Source: Echinostoma caproni
Taxonomy: Eukaryota > Platyhelminthes > Trematoda > Plagiorchiida > Echinostomatidae
Reading direction: 5' to 3'
NCBI GenBank assembly: GCA_900618425.1
Contig: UZAN01040052.1
Span: 1,007 to 28,945 of the forward strand
Length of the DNA: 27,939 nt
Translations under genes and position numbers: made by a program
The notes under the pieces: generated by a model
Told to the model about the DNA's origin: nothing
The model's database searches: none
The model's input: only the letters and a program-made list of their open reading frames with translations
In this document: piece after piece, positions 10,426 through 20,215 of the stretch
Layout of the letters: every line of letters begins with the position of its first letter
How positions within the stretch are numbered: position 1 is the stretch's first letter

Positions 10426-12951
10426 CTACCGAGTGGAACACGTGCGGATAGTATTGGGCATGAACAGTAGTTAGTGTGGTCTGGTGATACAGGCGCATTG
10501 TTTAGTTTCAAGCGAGCGCAATCGGGGGCGGAGCAAGCATCAAAAGCACATCATACGGCAGTCAGCAAAGAAGAAAAAGACAGTCCATGCAATGCTTCCT
10601 ATTTGTGACTAAACAGCAATACAAGCAAGCATCAATCGGGGGTGCAATGTTGGCTAACTACTGTGTTACCAAATAGGCAAATGTGTGACAAACTATTCCG
10701 TGTACTTGCCTTGTTGTTGCAGAAAATGGTAAGCGATTGTGAGGTTATCTGTATTGAAGTTTAGCATTGAAACATAATTAGTCAATATTCGGAACAGGAA
10801 CGAGCATGTGAATATGTGTATTGAACGTGAATCGCCTCAAACGAAGTTTTCAAAATAAATTCATATCCAACGATCGGTTGTTTGGTGTAACCTTGTTTAG
10901 GAGTAAACAACAGTCATTCCAATAGCAGCAGAAGCAGCATCGCCTAGTTCTAGATCTAGCTTTACACTACGATAAACTGAATACGTTTCGCCATAAACTA
11001 CAGAATGTCTAAAAAGCTGAAACGTTACTTGATCCCATCAAATTCACGTTCTCATCGAAATTAATTGCACCCATCGCATCAATGTCGACTGCAAAGTAGA
11101 GAGTTCAGGGGTAAAATTGTTCACTTTATGAACCTGGTAAAGAAATAGGCGGCAGTTGAACCAACTTGAATCCGGACTAGGACAATTGTTTAAACGGCGT
11201 AGCGTGATGCAAATGATTTAATCTAATCCCACTGGCCATTCATGCCTGCTTGCTTTTGCGCGATTTCACCGATTGCCGATTACGGATTGAACATGGTTAT
11301 ACCACAATGGTGTGAATCTCAAAATAGATGTTTGATTTCAACCTAGCCAACCTAAATTGGGAAGTCATTACCCAGATGAGAGGAAACAATTGAGACTCGA
11401 GGCTGTGTGTATAAGCAACATGGGTGTACTCCAAATTGTGGAATTTCAATCGCGATAATTTCGACCCGGTGCTATTTAAAACATCTGGCAGTAATGGGCA
11501 ATAAATTCGGAGTAATAACGACCCTGGTGAACAAATTGGGATGGTTTATCGAAAGGTATCATTCATTAGTATTCGACATTCCTGATGTGCAATATTAATA
11601 TTTGATTTCCGCTTGGAATTTTCGGTCTATAGAGTCAAATGAAGCAGTGTCACTGCCTAGCAATATGGATATTTGCTATAAAAGTATATTTATAGTAATA
11701 TTTTAGAATTATTTAATGGTAAGGAATGCGGTTCTCCGCAAAGGGTATCTTTAGCGGAACACGAGTTGAATAATTTTCGGCCCATGGCGAACACTGGTAC
11801 ATCTGAATTAAAATATTCTGACCAAATTTTTGAAAATGTGATTGACATGAATACTGCTTGACAAAGTGTTGAAAATTGGTTCTCGTAGCTCGGGTGAACT
11901 GAATTTTATTTCGCCTGTTCGCCGAGCTTGGCAATTTGTTTGCAAACGTTTCATCACCAGCCGAGGTGACATCATCAGTGCTTGTGCACTGATACTGAGT
12001 GATACAAAAACGTCGAAATTACGTCGAATAAAGTGGTGGATTTTCTCTGGAAAAAAATTATTGTCTTTCTTCTCTCTCTATTCAACAAACATACTTTATT
12101 AGTTTTAAAAGATTTTACATATCCCAAGGGCCAGGTTTTGAACCTATTCGGTGTAACGAAAATTTCATCAACTCGCTTGTTCAAGCCACTCCTTCATTTC
12201 GGATCTGCTAATTTTCGTGTTCCACACAGTCTGAATATGAAATCCAACATTGTCCATCAGGGAATTTAACGAATTCGTTGGAGGTGTCAGTTTCATGATG
12301 GGGAAAAAGTAAACGAAAGAGATTGACTGAACTGAGAAGTGTGATCCTGGCTTGCTCTCATCATAGACTATCGTCTGTGGTGAGATTTCGAATGAAGATT
12401 GGTTTCTGTCTGACGTGGTCTGGGAGACAAAATGTAAGAGGGAAAAAACAACAGCAGTTTTGTTGTTGCTCTGTCCCCCACTCTCTTTCTCCCACCCTAA
12501 CTATCTACCTCGCACTCAATCAATGCAGGTAATCGGTGTTCGTATCACACGTGAAACGTGACTCCGGTCCAGTGTCTTGGTTTTACCGAATGCTGTCACA
12601 TGATTAGCGCTGTGAATGAGGATAACAGTAGACCCACACGCGTGGCCGTCCATAGCACACCGTTACGAAACTATACACGCACACACAAACAGACACACAC
12701 AAAAAAACATTCGACCGCATTCATAGTTGACACCTCGTTTGATAAAAATCTACCAATGCGTCGAACGAACAAATGATCCGAGGGGAAGAGTGATTGAGAG
12801 AAACTGGTGGTGGTGGTGATGATGATGGCGGAGTTGGAGGAATGTGAAGTTGCGGTGATATGTCGACTTTATTTGCGGATAGAGACATGGGAATAAAAAC
12901 GGGGTCAACCTGGGATCAGAACGGGTTTACTTGGGTGTGAGGTGAACTTAC
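10426..12951 (-). other. Intron between Ig2 and Ig3 exons (meB position)
   Basis: An intron of about 2.5 kb, phase 1, between HLHVR and RIQFPP. Its position matches the vertebrate LAR-family site of microexon meB (ELRE between the Ig2 and Ig3 linkers). I could not identify a convincing microexon. It holds the hammerhead-like core at 11948-11978 with a repeat-like reading frame around it, and a GGT/GAT simple repeat at about 12806-12828. The rest is unassigned. Confidence 0.7.
11713..11991 (-). repeat. Unclassified retroelement-like fragment with hammerhead-like core
   Basis: On the minus strand a hairpin (CAGTGC-ttgt-GCACTG arms at 11976-11991) leads into CTGATGA (11972-11978). A stem follows of GTCACC (11965-11970) paired with GGTGAT (11953-11958), then GAAAC (11948-11952). 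Downstream the frame stays open through LPSSANRRNKIQFTRATRTN to 11713. The conserved-looking frame and ribozyme-like core suggest a fragment of a repeated retroelement, but I cannot name the family. The stem III and cleavage triplet of a canonical hammerhead are not evident. Confidence 0.35.
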
Positions 12952-13068
12952 GTCGTACATGTAAGTGCCCGGAATTGCTCAAAACGGTACCGACCACATT
13001 ACGAGCCATACACTCATATGAGCCAGAATCCGTTTCCAGCAGGGTTTCGATGATTAATGATCCAGAAC
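12952..13068 (-). CDS. Lar: LAR-type receptor tyrosine phosphatase, exon for second part of Ig domain 2
   Basis: Internal exon of 117 nt, too short to stand out as an ORF. The acceptor tttcacttcag precedes 13068 and the consensus donor gtaagt is at 12946-12951. It is phase 1 at both ends with 38 complete codons. It encodes GSLIIE, then DSGSYECMARNVVG with the second Ig cysteine at residue 19 in the Y-x-C motif, and ends HLHVR. This is collinear with GALQIE...YECVATNSAG...NLYVR of vertebrate LAR-family Ig2. It completes the Ig fold begun in the 22129-22302 exon by supplying strands E to G. The split codon to the next exon is C|GC (Arg), giving VRRIQF, which parallels the VRRVAPRF linker of vertebrates. 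Chance is very unlikely because motif, phase and both splice sites agree. The plus-strand ORF over the same bases is a shadow. Confidence 0.92.
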
Positions 13069-13479
13069 CTGAAGTGAAAACAACGCGAAATGATGTGCAT
13101 TGGATTGAAATTTATGAGATACAAATGCAGTCTAAATGTGACTTAAAATATTTGTTCAAACGATTAATTTCTGTGGGTGAACGAAGATTTCCATTCGGAA
13201 AACCAGATCTATATGATTTTTCTGAACAAATTAAAACATACTTACATCGGCAAATAATTTATTTGAGCCTTTAAAGAGAATGGATATTGCAATTTTGTCT
13301 TAATTCCGTACTTGACTGTGGTAATGGCCAATTTCAGCGTTATATTAAGAAGTGTTTGATCGTAATCCGCCGGATGAAAAACAAACTTTGCTTTTCATAC
13401 GTCCACAGTCATAGTTATTAATTTAATGAGTAATGGAGGATTTGACCCAATTTTAAAGGTGAAATTCTGCGTGTACATA

Positions 13480-13638
13480 GCAAATGAAGCGTGAACTGAA
13501 AAGGGAGGAAGCACTAGACAGCTGTTTTGATTTGGTCGGGTTTCATCAGCAGTGAGCGAATCCATCGATCCAACTGGGGATCGAACCCGGGACCTCATGG
13601 GCAGGACGCAAGCGTAGTACCCACTCGGCCACCGGGCC
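13480..13638 (-). mobile_element. Hammerhead-bearing tRNA-SINE, copy 3
   Basis: On the minus strand the head begins GGCCCGGTGGCCGAGTGGG (from 13638) with a good box A (TGGCCGAGTGG, 13621-13631) and a perfect box B (GGGTTCGATCCC, 13577-13588), like a tRNA of Leu/Ser type. About 25 nt later comes CACTG followed by an intact CTGATGA (13543-13549). It ends with AAAAC-AGCT-GTC (13517-13528) and a tail beginning TAGTGCTTCC. The order Pol III promoter, ribozyme, short tail is that of the schistosome Sm-alpha SINE. This is the best-preserved head in the window. Confidence 0.8.
13511..13557 (-). ncRNA. Type I hammerhead ribozyme relic in copy 3
   Basis: Visible parts: stem I strands CACTG (13550-13554) and TAGTG from 13516 down, core CTGATGA (13543-13549), AAAAC (13524-13528) where GAAAC is expected, a tetraloop-like AGCT, and the cleavage triplet GTC (13517-13519). 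Stem III would be the minimal A-U/C-G pair known from Sm-alpha. Stem II is lost (AACCCGACCAAATC does not pair) and G12 is A, so it is probably inactive. Confidence 0.6.
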
Positions 13639-14709
13639 GATTATTAGACCGTTTATCATTTTCCATGTGCACGATATCGCACAACCCATCTTTGCGAGCT
13701 TGTTGCGGGCCACAGACCTGGCTCAACTCAGCGTTAGTCTCAAGGCGTTATGACTCAGTTGGAAACAATCACAACCTGATTAACTGTTTCATGTAACTAA
13801 TGAAAGATTTGATTCAATTTCAGTTTCAAGTTTCATTGATCGAAGAACAAAGACAATAAATTGACGACGTGCTACTCAACTCTACGGATCCTGAGAAAAC
13901 TATTTTTTTAATTTGTTATTGCCCTCAATAGACAGTTTTGGAAGTCTAGGATGAAGGTGTTTCGCACTTATTCACTTAATTACAAGTCAGAAAATAGCAG
14001 TGACTGAATAATTTAGTACAGGGAACACATCAAGTGATTCTGACAATCCGATAAGAAGGCTGTATGTGCATTACAAGCAGATGCCAATTTGGGGGGAAAC
14101 ACGTCGTCCGTCTATGTGCGGACATGACCGTCTTTTATAATACCCGTCCCACCCCGATTTGAATTCTCATCTATGAAGTGTCCGCTAATCTTAGTCGCGG
14201 CACAGTGAAATTTTATATGTGCGTAGATGCGTAGACGCAGACCCTCGGGACACATTGAAAGGCGAATTTTGGCTGAGGCTATGTTGTGGTATTCATGATA
14301 AGCTGGTCCTCTGACTGATTTGGTGAGAAAAGTCTGCGACAAATAAATCAGCACTTTAATCAAACCTCTTTCTCAATGACAGGCACGCATAAAAACGGGC
14401 AAGTGTGTAGAAGGAAGCATTTCAATTCAAAACAAAGTCCCCAAAATTCTCGCATTTGCGGAACAGTATGTTATTCGGACACAGGAAGTGGCTATCACTG
14501 TCTATGTTGAAGAACTCTTACACCGATTGTGTATTGCTAGTCAAAAGGTGGGAAAACCACTCCCCCAGAAGGAACCATACAGATGTCTATCTAATCGACT
14601 AAGCCTACGATTGCAATTCTCAAAGTGCAATGAAATACAATAAGGTGACCGAATTTTCCAGCTCGACAAATATCTGATGATTAGAGTAACATTGGGAGAA
14701 TATACTCAC

Positions 14710-14844
14710 GCATTTCAGCCAAACTCCATTCATTTGTGGGCATAAGCAAGCATTCGGTATCCGCATTATTACGGTATGGAATGAACGCGGAAGACCAATA
14801 ACTTATATTTTTTGTGATCGATACGTGTGGAGCTGGAGAGTCCA
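14710..14844 (-). other. Candidate phase-1 cassette exon, unrecognised
   Basis: An open stretch of 135 nt on the minus strand between a possible acceptor (gaagcag above 14844, or the better ctctccag above 14832) and a consensus donor gtgagt (14704-14709). Both acceptors and the donor are phase 1, so either form would keep the LAR reading frame. The peptide contains HVSITKNISYWSSAFIPYRN and then ECLLMPTNEWSLAEM. I recognise no domain. The frame stays open upstream of the acceptors, so this may only be a chance ORF. Confidence 0.2.
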
Positions 14845-16339
14845 CTGCTTCAATGTCGGAAGCATTGGACAGTTCACGGTTTCCAGGTGAGTGAATAAGT
14901 AGCACAAAGAAACCCTCCTACATGTCATCGTTTTTCTGACAGCAGTCGGCCTTCTGTGACAAGTGGAAGATTACAGTCCAGAGTATTTTAATGTTATGGA
15001 GATAATGCTTTTTGAACTCATTTCCCTCTAAACTAAAGTGCGCATTCATCGGTTCAGAGCGTACACTAAAATGAGCAGTGAACTAATGTGATTTCAATGC
15101 CCGACTGCAATGATTACTTGAGCGGTTGGTTACTATTACTGGTACTGCTGCTACCACTAATGCTACTACGGCTACTACCTAAAGACACGCCTCAAGTGGG
15201 CTATGCATCTTTGTCACTGGCGTGGAATATAATGGGATAATGATGAGTTGGCGACAAGGCAAAGTTTCAGTTATAAAATGATCAAGTGGAAGGTGCTTGC
15301 TCTCAAGTCAAATGGATGTTGGTGCATAAAAGATATGAGTCATTGTGCAAGGAGCCGACGATTCTGGTGCGGTGTGGGAAGAGTGAGGCGGTTTTTGTCG
15401 ACAGACGCTTAAGTGGTCCAAATTACCTGTAGACATTGAATGACCTGCTATGGAACAAAAGATAACCCACATCTTCCGGGACGGCAACACCCTAGCTTCT
15501 CGCTCTAAAGAATTCCAGTAATACGAACTGTGGCATCCCATTAGCTGCCTACCACTTCAACACTGATGGGACCGTCTTTCTAAAAAATATGGCAAACTGC
15601 AAGAATCACAAGCTTTGGCGTGCCTGAGAAGATTGTTTGTAAATTTTTTTTAATACAAACTTCTCAAGTTTACTTGTCGATTTCTGGAAACAGCACGCAG
15701 AGTAGAAGATTCTTTCGTTAGTGACAAAAATGGGTGTCATAAAAGCTAATTAGTTTCGCTTCGGACAAACGGCTGCAATACTGATCATACGGTATTAAGG
15801 CTTCCCTATTTCAGTTGCTTCTTTTATTTATTGTGCACAGCCCCAAGGGAGTAGACAGAACCGCGCATGATTTGACCAGTAGTACATGTTGTGTCCACTT
15901 GATCAATACATTTACAGTTTGTGTATAAACTTCCATTGGTTCCCCACAAACAAATAGTTCCCAAAACAGATGCTACTTTGCCTATAACTCATGTGTGCAT
16001 CATTAAAATTCGTTTTTATATAGTTGTGGCCACCGAACTCTGTCAGGCCCAGACAAGTTTCGCGAAAGGATCATTTTAAAATCGGATCATTCGTCCAGAT
16101 TTCTCAGATTGTTGTCAAATCGTTTCCGATGCGTAACTCCAGTTTGCTCATCATCGTGTGCGTTTGTCCCCTTCTTGTACAATCGTCTAAGCCTGTTGGA
16201 TTTGAAGGAGAAAATTTCATCTTGCTTTCTCTTTTCCGATCCCACTAAGACTATATATGTTTCATAAATTCTGCTAGAAGTCTTAACGTCCTGTTGTCTG
16301 GCTGATTTTATTCAAGTCCATCTCTTGAAAGTGAGACAA

Positions 16340-16740
16340 GGGAATGGGAATGTTTGGATTATCCTATTCGATTTTTCACAGGCACCAAGCACTGCCGAGG
16401 ATCTTGGGTATAGATTGCACTCCTTTGGAGATCGTGAATGGATCAAAGCTATATGCGTTTCAATACGCGAGAAAACTTTATGAGCAATGGACGGCTGTTT
16501 GGATTAACCCATTCATTTTTTCTCAGGCATTCACCGTCTGAATTGAATGAACCATTCGCAAATGGTGGTGAAAGTGTACCGAGTAGCTCAGGAGAAAGTG
16601 TGCCAACTCCTTGTCCAAAGGTTCACTGTTCCAGTCCTAATGGATACATAAGAAGTACGCGATGCAGGCGAGTCCCGAATGGGACGAAACAGCTGTCCCG
16701 CTCTCCTTGTCTATCATCCTAAACATTTACTTCGCATTCG
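16340..16740. mobile_element. Composite hammerhead-SINE, copy 4
   Basis: The plus-oriented part has a tRNA-like head with GAGTAGCTCAGG (16581-16592) and GTTCCAGTCC (16628-16637), then a hammerhead (16655-16705) and a tail TCCTTGTCTATCATCC. To its left lie minus-oriented pieces of the same family: the reverse complement of AAACAGCCGTCC at 16489-16500, and two similar blocks (16351-16369 and 16497-16515) about 146 nt apart, which suggest tandem monomers. The whole arrangement is shared with the locus at 19815-20215, so the composite structure predates the dispersal of both copies. Confidence 0.7.
16655..16705 (+). ncRNA. Hammerhead ribozyme relic with intact stem II (copy 4)
   Basis: Core CAGGCGA (16665-16671; consensus CTGATGA, changed at two invariant positions and at the variable position 7). 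It is followed by a perfect 5-bp stem II, GTCCC (16672-16676) with loop GAAT and GGGAC (16681-16685). GAAAC (16686-16690), AGCT and the cleavage triplet GTC (16695-16697) are intact. Stem I is largely lost. This is the clearest helix evidence for a hammerhead in the window, though the core changes should abolish activity. Confidence 0.7.
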
Positions 16741-17642
16741 AAAGCGCCTTCCGTTTGTTATATTTTAGCATGAATAGCAAGGCATATTTTAACCATAAAA
16801 ACAATACGATGTCAGTGTTCTGTTCTCTCTAGGCTTACGGGCGGTTCACGGACATTAGAGTTATCAGAGAAGCGATTTGTGGATTCCAAATTCAACACAT
16901 TTTTGTCATCTTCATAAAGCCACCGGACAGCTGGGACGATTAATGAAACTTGTGTTTGGTGTTTCAATCACACAGTATTCACGTTCCTGAAGTTATAGAT
17001 TCCATCATTTATTCATTACTGATCACATAAATCCTATTGATAATTGGAAACTCTTGAAAAACACTGCTTACATTGGGTTTTTACTCACAAAATGCATGAA
17101 CACTGACTTCACTCACATGTAACGCAGTGCTAAGAATTCTCTGTGGAACTCTTAAAACAGCTCAAATTCACACAGATAAAAGAGATACAATGATTAATTT
17201 CCCGATACTTAAAGATGAATGCCAATGAAACTGTAATTGAGTTTGTCCATATTAGAGTATTTATCCGAGGCAAATAAAAGCCCGGATGAAATTTCTTATC
17301 AGTGCTCAATATTTGGAAACTAACAGATTCTTACATAATGTCACATGTCCACATTGACCTCGAGAAAATTGTTTCGGTCTTGAGACAGATGGCGGATTTT
17401 GCAGCGTTTCAAAGACTTACAACGCTGTATAGTTGAAAGTGACTCCCACATGCGTGCTTATAAACTGAACTAGCTGTTTTTCACGACTGAGGGGTCAAAA
17501 CATTCATCTTTTTGATGTACTTACTATCTTTCTCTTTTAAAATCGTGTGTACTTTAGATTGGTAGTCACTCTGAAATAAATCTCTTCTTTCATGATCTTA
17601 GCACAATAGTTCAATAAGGAAAGATCACGTTCTTTAATCGAC

Positions 17643-17924
17643 CTAATTGTTTCCCATAACAAGATGAGACCTTTTTTCTACTGCTAAGTGAGCAATATTC
17701 ATCATTTCTGAAACTTGCCACTTTTGATCCTCTGTCACGGTCACCGGAAACATCACTTCCGTTAATGCCCGTTGCCACATTCTCGTTAGGTTGTCAACAG
17801 CAACATGGAAATATCGATTACACAAGATGAGATTTGCAGTGTCATTAATGAAATTGTGAAGACGTGAAATGTCACCAAGTGTTTCAAATTTCATTGTAGT
17901 TTCGTACTGATGAAAGGAGATCAC
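17643..17924 (-). other. Unrecognised 93-codon open segment
   Basis: A minus-strand open frame with protein-like composition and no low complexity. It runs through FINDTANLILCNRYFHVAVD, NLTRMWQRALTEV and QKWQVSEMMNIAHLAVEKR, and stops shortly before an ATTAAA at about 17633. A pyrimidine-rich acceptor-like tttacctttttcaag lies just upstream. I recognise no family. It could be a terminal exon of a nested gene, a transposon remnant or chance. Confidence 0.2.
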
Positions 17925-19056
17925 TTGCCACTTGAAAAAGGTAAATAACCATTAATCACCTCAACAGTTTCACAAAAGATACCCTGTGTTAAAATAACCT
18001 ATTCGTTCGGAATGAGTTTCTCATTTTGCCCATACGACTGATCGTCTGATTTCGAAATATGGTATTTTAGTTAGCTCTGGCCCTGTGCGGGGTACACTCC
18101 TCTGAAGTTCGTTGGTTTCCCTACACGTGGAATTCATTTCATTTTCTATAGAGATCCTTGCGATGACCGTCAGAGAGCCGTGGACAGTGGCTTGATCTCG
18201 AATATTATCAATAAAGTACAACAAAATACAGTGAATCGAACCTCACAGGTACCCGTCTAACTCTTCATTTGCGCAGTAAGTTTGACCGTGCAAGATGAAT
18301 GGGGACTAGACCTATTTTCGGGGATTGGGAAAAAATTGAATCCAAAAGCTGATTTTACGTATCCACCTCCTCAGGTTTCCTGACCCGATACGAAATGACA
18401 CCACAAGCACCACTGCTCTGGGTCGGTTGCGATTTCTCTCGTTTTCTTCAATCAACCAGTTCTAGGGCGTTTTCCACCCAGTCCGGAGCACTCCTCCTAA
18501 TCCCTCAGTGCACCACTTCATGCCTCGTCTCTACTGCTTATTGTTGATCTTTCTGTGATTGTCGACAATCTGGAGCGGCAACTGTAGACAAGAGTCGATG
18601 CTGAAGATGAGAGGTTGGCAAACAGACGTGATGATGAATTTCCCAAAAAAATATACCCAAATAAAAGAGAGAATACTTCGAGGTTATTCACTCGCTCTCT
18701 CAGTTCTACCTGCGCTCAAACACACATCGATTGTCTCAAACCTCCAGTAGCTTCTAGTAGCTTCTAATCGCCGTTCTTAAGCCGATCTCGGCTTTAACTA
18801 TGTTATTATCATTCGTCCCTCAGGTTTATTTATCAGGTCTATCTACAAAGACCAGTTAATTTTAACCAATACCGGATCAACCAGTTTCACAGTAGGACTA
18901 TAAAAGTGCAAAGCACTTCATGTAAAGAACAAATAATCAATTGGTCTATCCAGTGTGTTTTGTGCTTCCTCAATTCATTTGAATAAACCAAAGTAGTCGG
19001 CGCACTCAATTTTGGCATTTGGGATAACATTTGGGGCCCATCGCATTATTTCTTCA

Positions 19057-19590
19057 CGAGGAAATTGAACGGCCAACTGTTACTTGGTCGATCACAGTCA
19101 ACCTACCGCTGGAAAAGGACGGTTAAGTTGCGGTCTGTCGAGCTCTATAGCGTAAGTTGGCAGTGAACGGAAACAGACGGTGATCTACGCAGATTCGAAT
19201 ATGATTATCACCGTGAACCGTCTTCTGGTATGACAGAGCACAACAACGTCCTAATCAGACATCTGAAACGATGTGTTTTCAAACGTGCGCGGTAACCTCA
19301 TCAGCCAGTACAACTGTACACCTTCTATGGTTCAGTCGGATGAGTTCGGTGAGTTTGTTGCAGAATTTACTCTTTTGTGCATCGGGACTGTAGTTAATTA
19401 TATACGAGAGGATAAATAACCCCCCTTTCCTGTTGCTTCCCTTCCGGATGATGGCTAACTCCCGGAGCTGCATGACCCATGAAGGAGTGATGACGAGATT
19501 CACTCAACAAACGAGGCTTCGGCTTTATTATTTAGTGCAATACCTACTCATTTGAGGCCTACTGAATGGGTTTTGTCGTCAGCTGATGTG
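19057..19590 (-). pseudogene. Decayed non-LTR retrotransposon (LINE) endonuclease domain
   Basis: On the minus strand a broken frame follows the usual order of an AP-endonuclease domain of RTE/CR1-type LINEs. It contains VGIALNNKAEASFVE (GVGiALs.KAEASLveW), then ILSYIINYSP with SKFCNKLTELI (the cYAPT...F...L..L block). CTVVLADEVTAHV follows (vvlGDFNA.vG, with key residues lost). Next come DNHIRICVDHRLFPFTANLR (DNG.RLL.lc..h.Lfl.NT.F) and RLTVIDQVTVG (w.qIDHIai). There is a frameshift near 19490 and at least four in-frame stops after 19280. No reverse transcriptase domain is visible downstream, so it is a truncated, dead insertion. Confidence 0.7.
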
Positions 19591-19814
19591 CGAAGGAAGT
19601 GTCTGTAAGCTGATTTTGGTTCACTTAAGAAACTCATATTACTCTTTTCCTGCATTTGCGTCTCCGATGCACACCAGAGTTAAATTCCTAAAGAGTTCAT
19701 TTTTTCGCTCCAGACAGGCTTTTGGTATGAGAGCCCTCATGTTTAGGACTCTCAGATTGATAAGACTTCAGATTACACAAGTGATTTTGTGCTAAGCTAC
19801 TCACAGATTTTGAA

Positions 19815-20215
19815 AGGTGAATGTTTGGAATAACCCATTCGGTTCTTCACAGACACCAGGCACTGTTGATGATCCTGGGTGTGGGCTTCACTCCCATGGA
19901 GATCGTTAATTCCCCATCAGTTTAACACAGTCAAATACAATGGAAATCTTGTGGTGACCGACAAAGACCAATGGACAGCTGTTTTGTGCTGTGTGAGACA
20001 TTCGCCGTCCAAATTAATCGAGCCATTTGCACGACGTGATGACCGTCGACCGTGTAGCTCAGGGGTATTGGTTTTAAGTCCCAACAGACGGTTTGTGGTT
20101 CCAGTCCCGATAGAGATATAAAAGGTACACACTGCTGACGCATCCCAAACAGGACTAAACAGCTATCTAGTGTTCTTTGTCGGCCATCGAAAAAGATTTC
20201 CATCGTATTTAAATA
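19815..20215. mobile_element. Composite head-to-head hammerhead-SINE, copy 5
   Basis: The plus-oriented element has box A-like GTGTAGCTCAGG (20052-20063), box B-like GTGGTTCCAGTCCC (20095-20108), a hammerhead (20129-20173) and a tail TTCTTTGTCGGCCATCG continuing to about 20215. The left half holds the same tail and ribozyme end inverted: 19935-19990 is the imperfect reverse complement of about 20158-20215. A further minus-oriented monomer occupies 19820-19905. The layout matches 16340-16740. Confidence 0.75.
20129..20173 (+). ncRNA. Hammerhead ribozyme relic with intact stem I (copy 5)
   Basis: Stem I strands ACACTG (20129-20134) and TAGTGT (20168-20173) pair over 6 bp including one G-U. The core is CTGACGC (20135-20141; T7 to C is tolerated, A9 to C is not). 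Stem II is reduced to TCC/GGA around CAAACA. TAAAC (20156-20160) replaces GAAAC, then AGCT, and ATC (20165-20167) replaces GTC at the cleavage site. Read together with copies 3 and 4, the copies restore a full type I consensus. This copy is probably inactive. Confidence 0.65.

Noticed and set aside
13246..13268. A 23-nt segment between a good acceptor (ttctctttaaag) and a good donor (gtaagtatg) on the minus strand, just upstream of Ig2b, considered as a microexon.
   Set aside because: Its length is not a multiple of three. Inclusion would shift the frame and reach a stop within a few codons of the Ig2b exon.
13560..13640. The Leu/Ser-like head of copy 3, and the other heads at 3310, 22793, 23505, 23731 and 27055, considered as functional tRNA genes.
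   Set aside because: None forms a complete cloverleaf with a paired acceptor stem and a sensible anticodon stem, and each continues into a shared repeat tail.
14112..14363. Minus-strand 83-codon ORF with RGPAYHEYHNIASAKIRLS and FIDENSNRGGTGII.
   Set aside because: It looks like it could be a transposon remnant, but no motif could be assigned and there is no second copy in the window.
17421..17456. A 36-nt phase-1 open segment with a gtaagt donor in the meA intron, considered as a meA-like microexon.
   Set aside because: The acceptor has little pyrimidine tract, the peptide does not resemble meA, and similar chance combinations occur elsewhere in 9 kb.
18779..18794. Short perfect hairpin AAGCCGA-tc-TCGGCTT.
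   Set aside because: A 7-bp palindrome without any neighbouring element is expected by chance in this much sequence.
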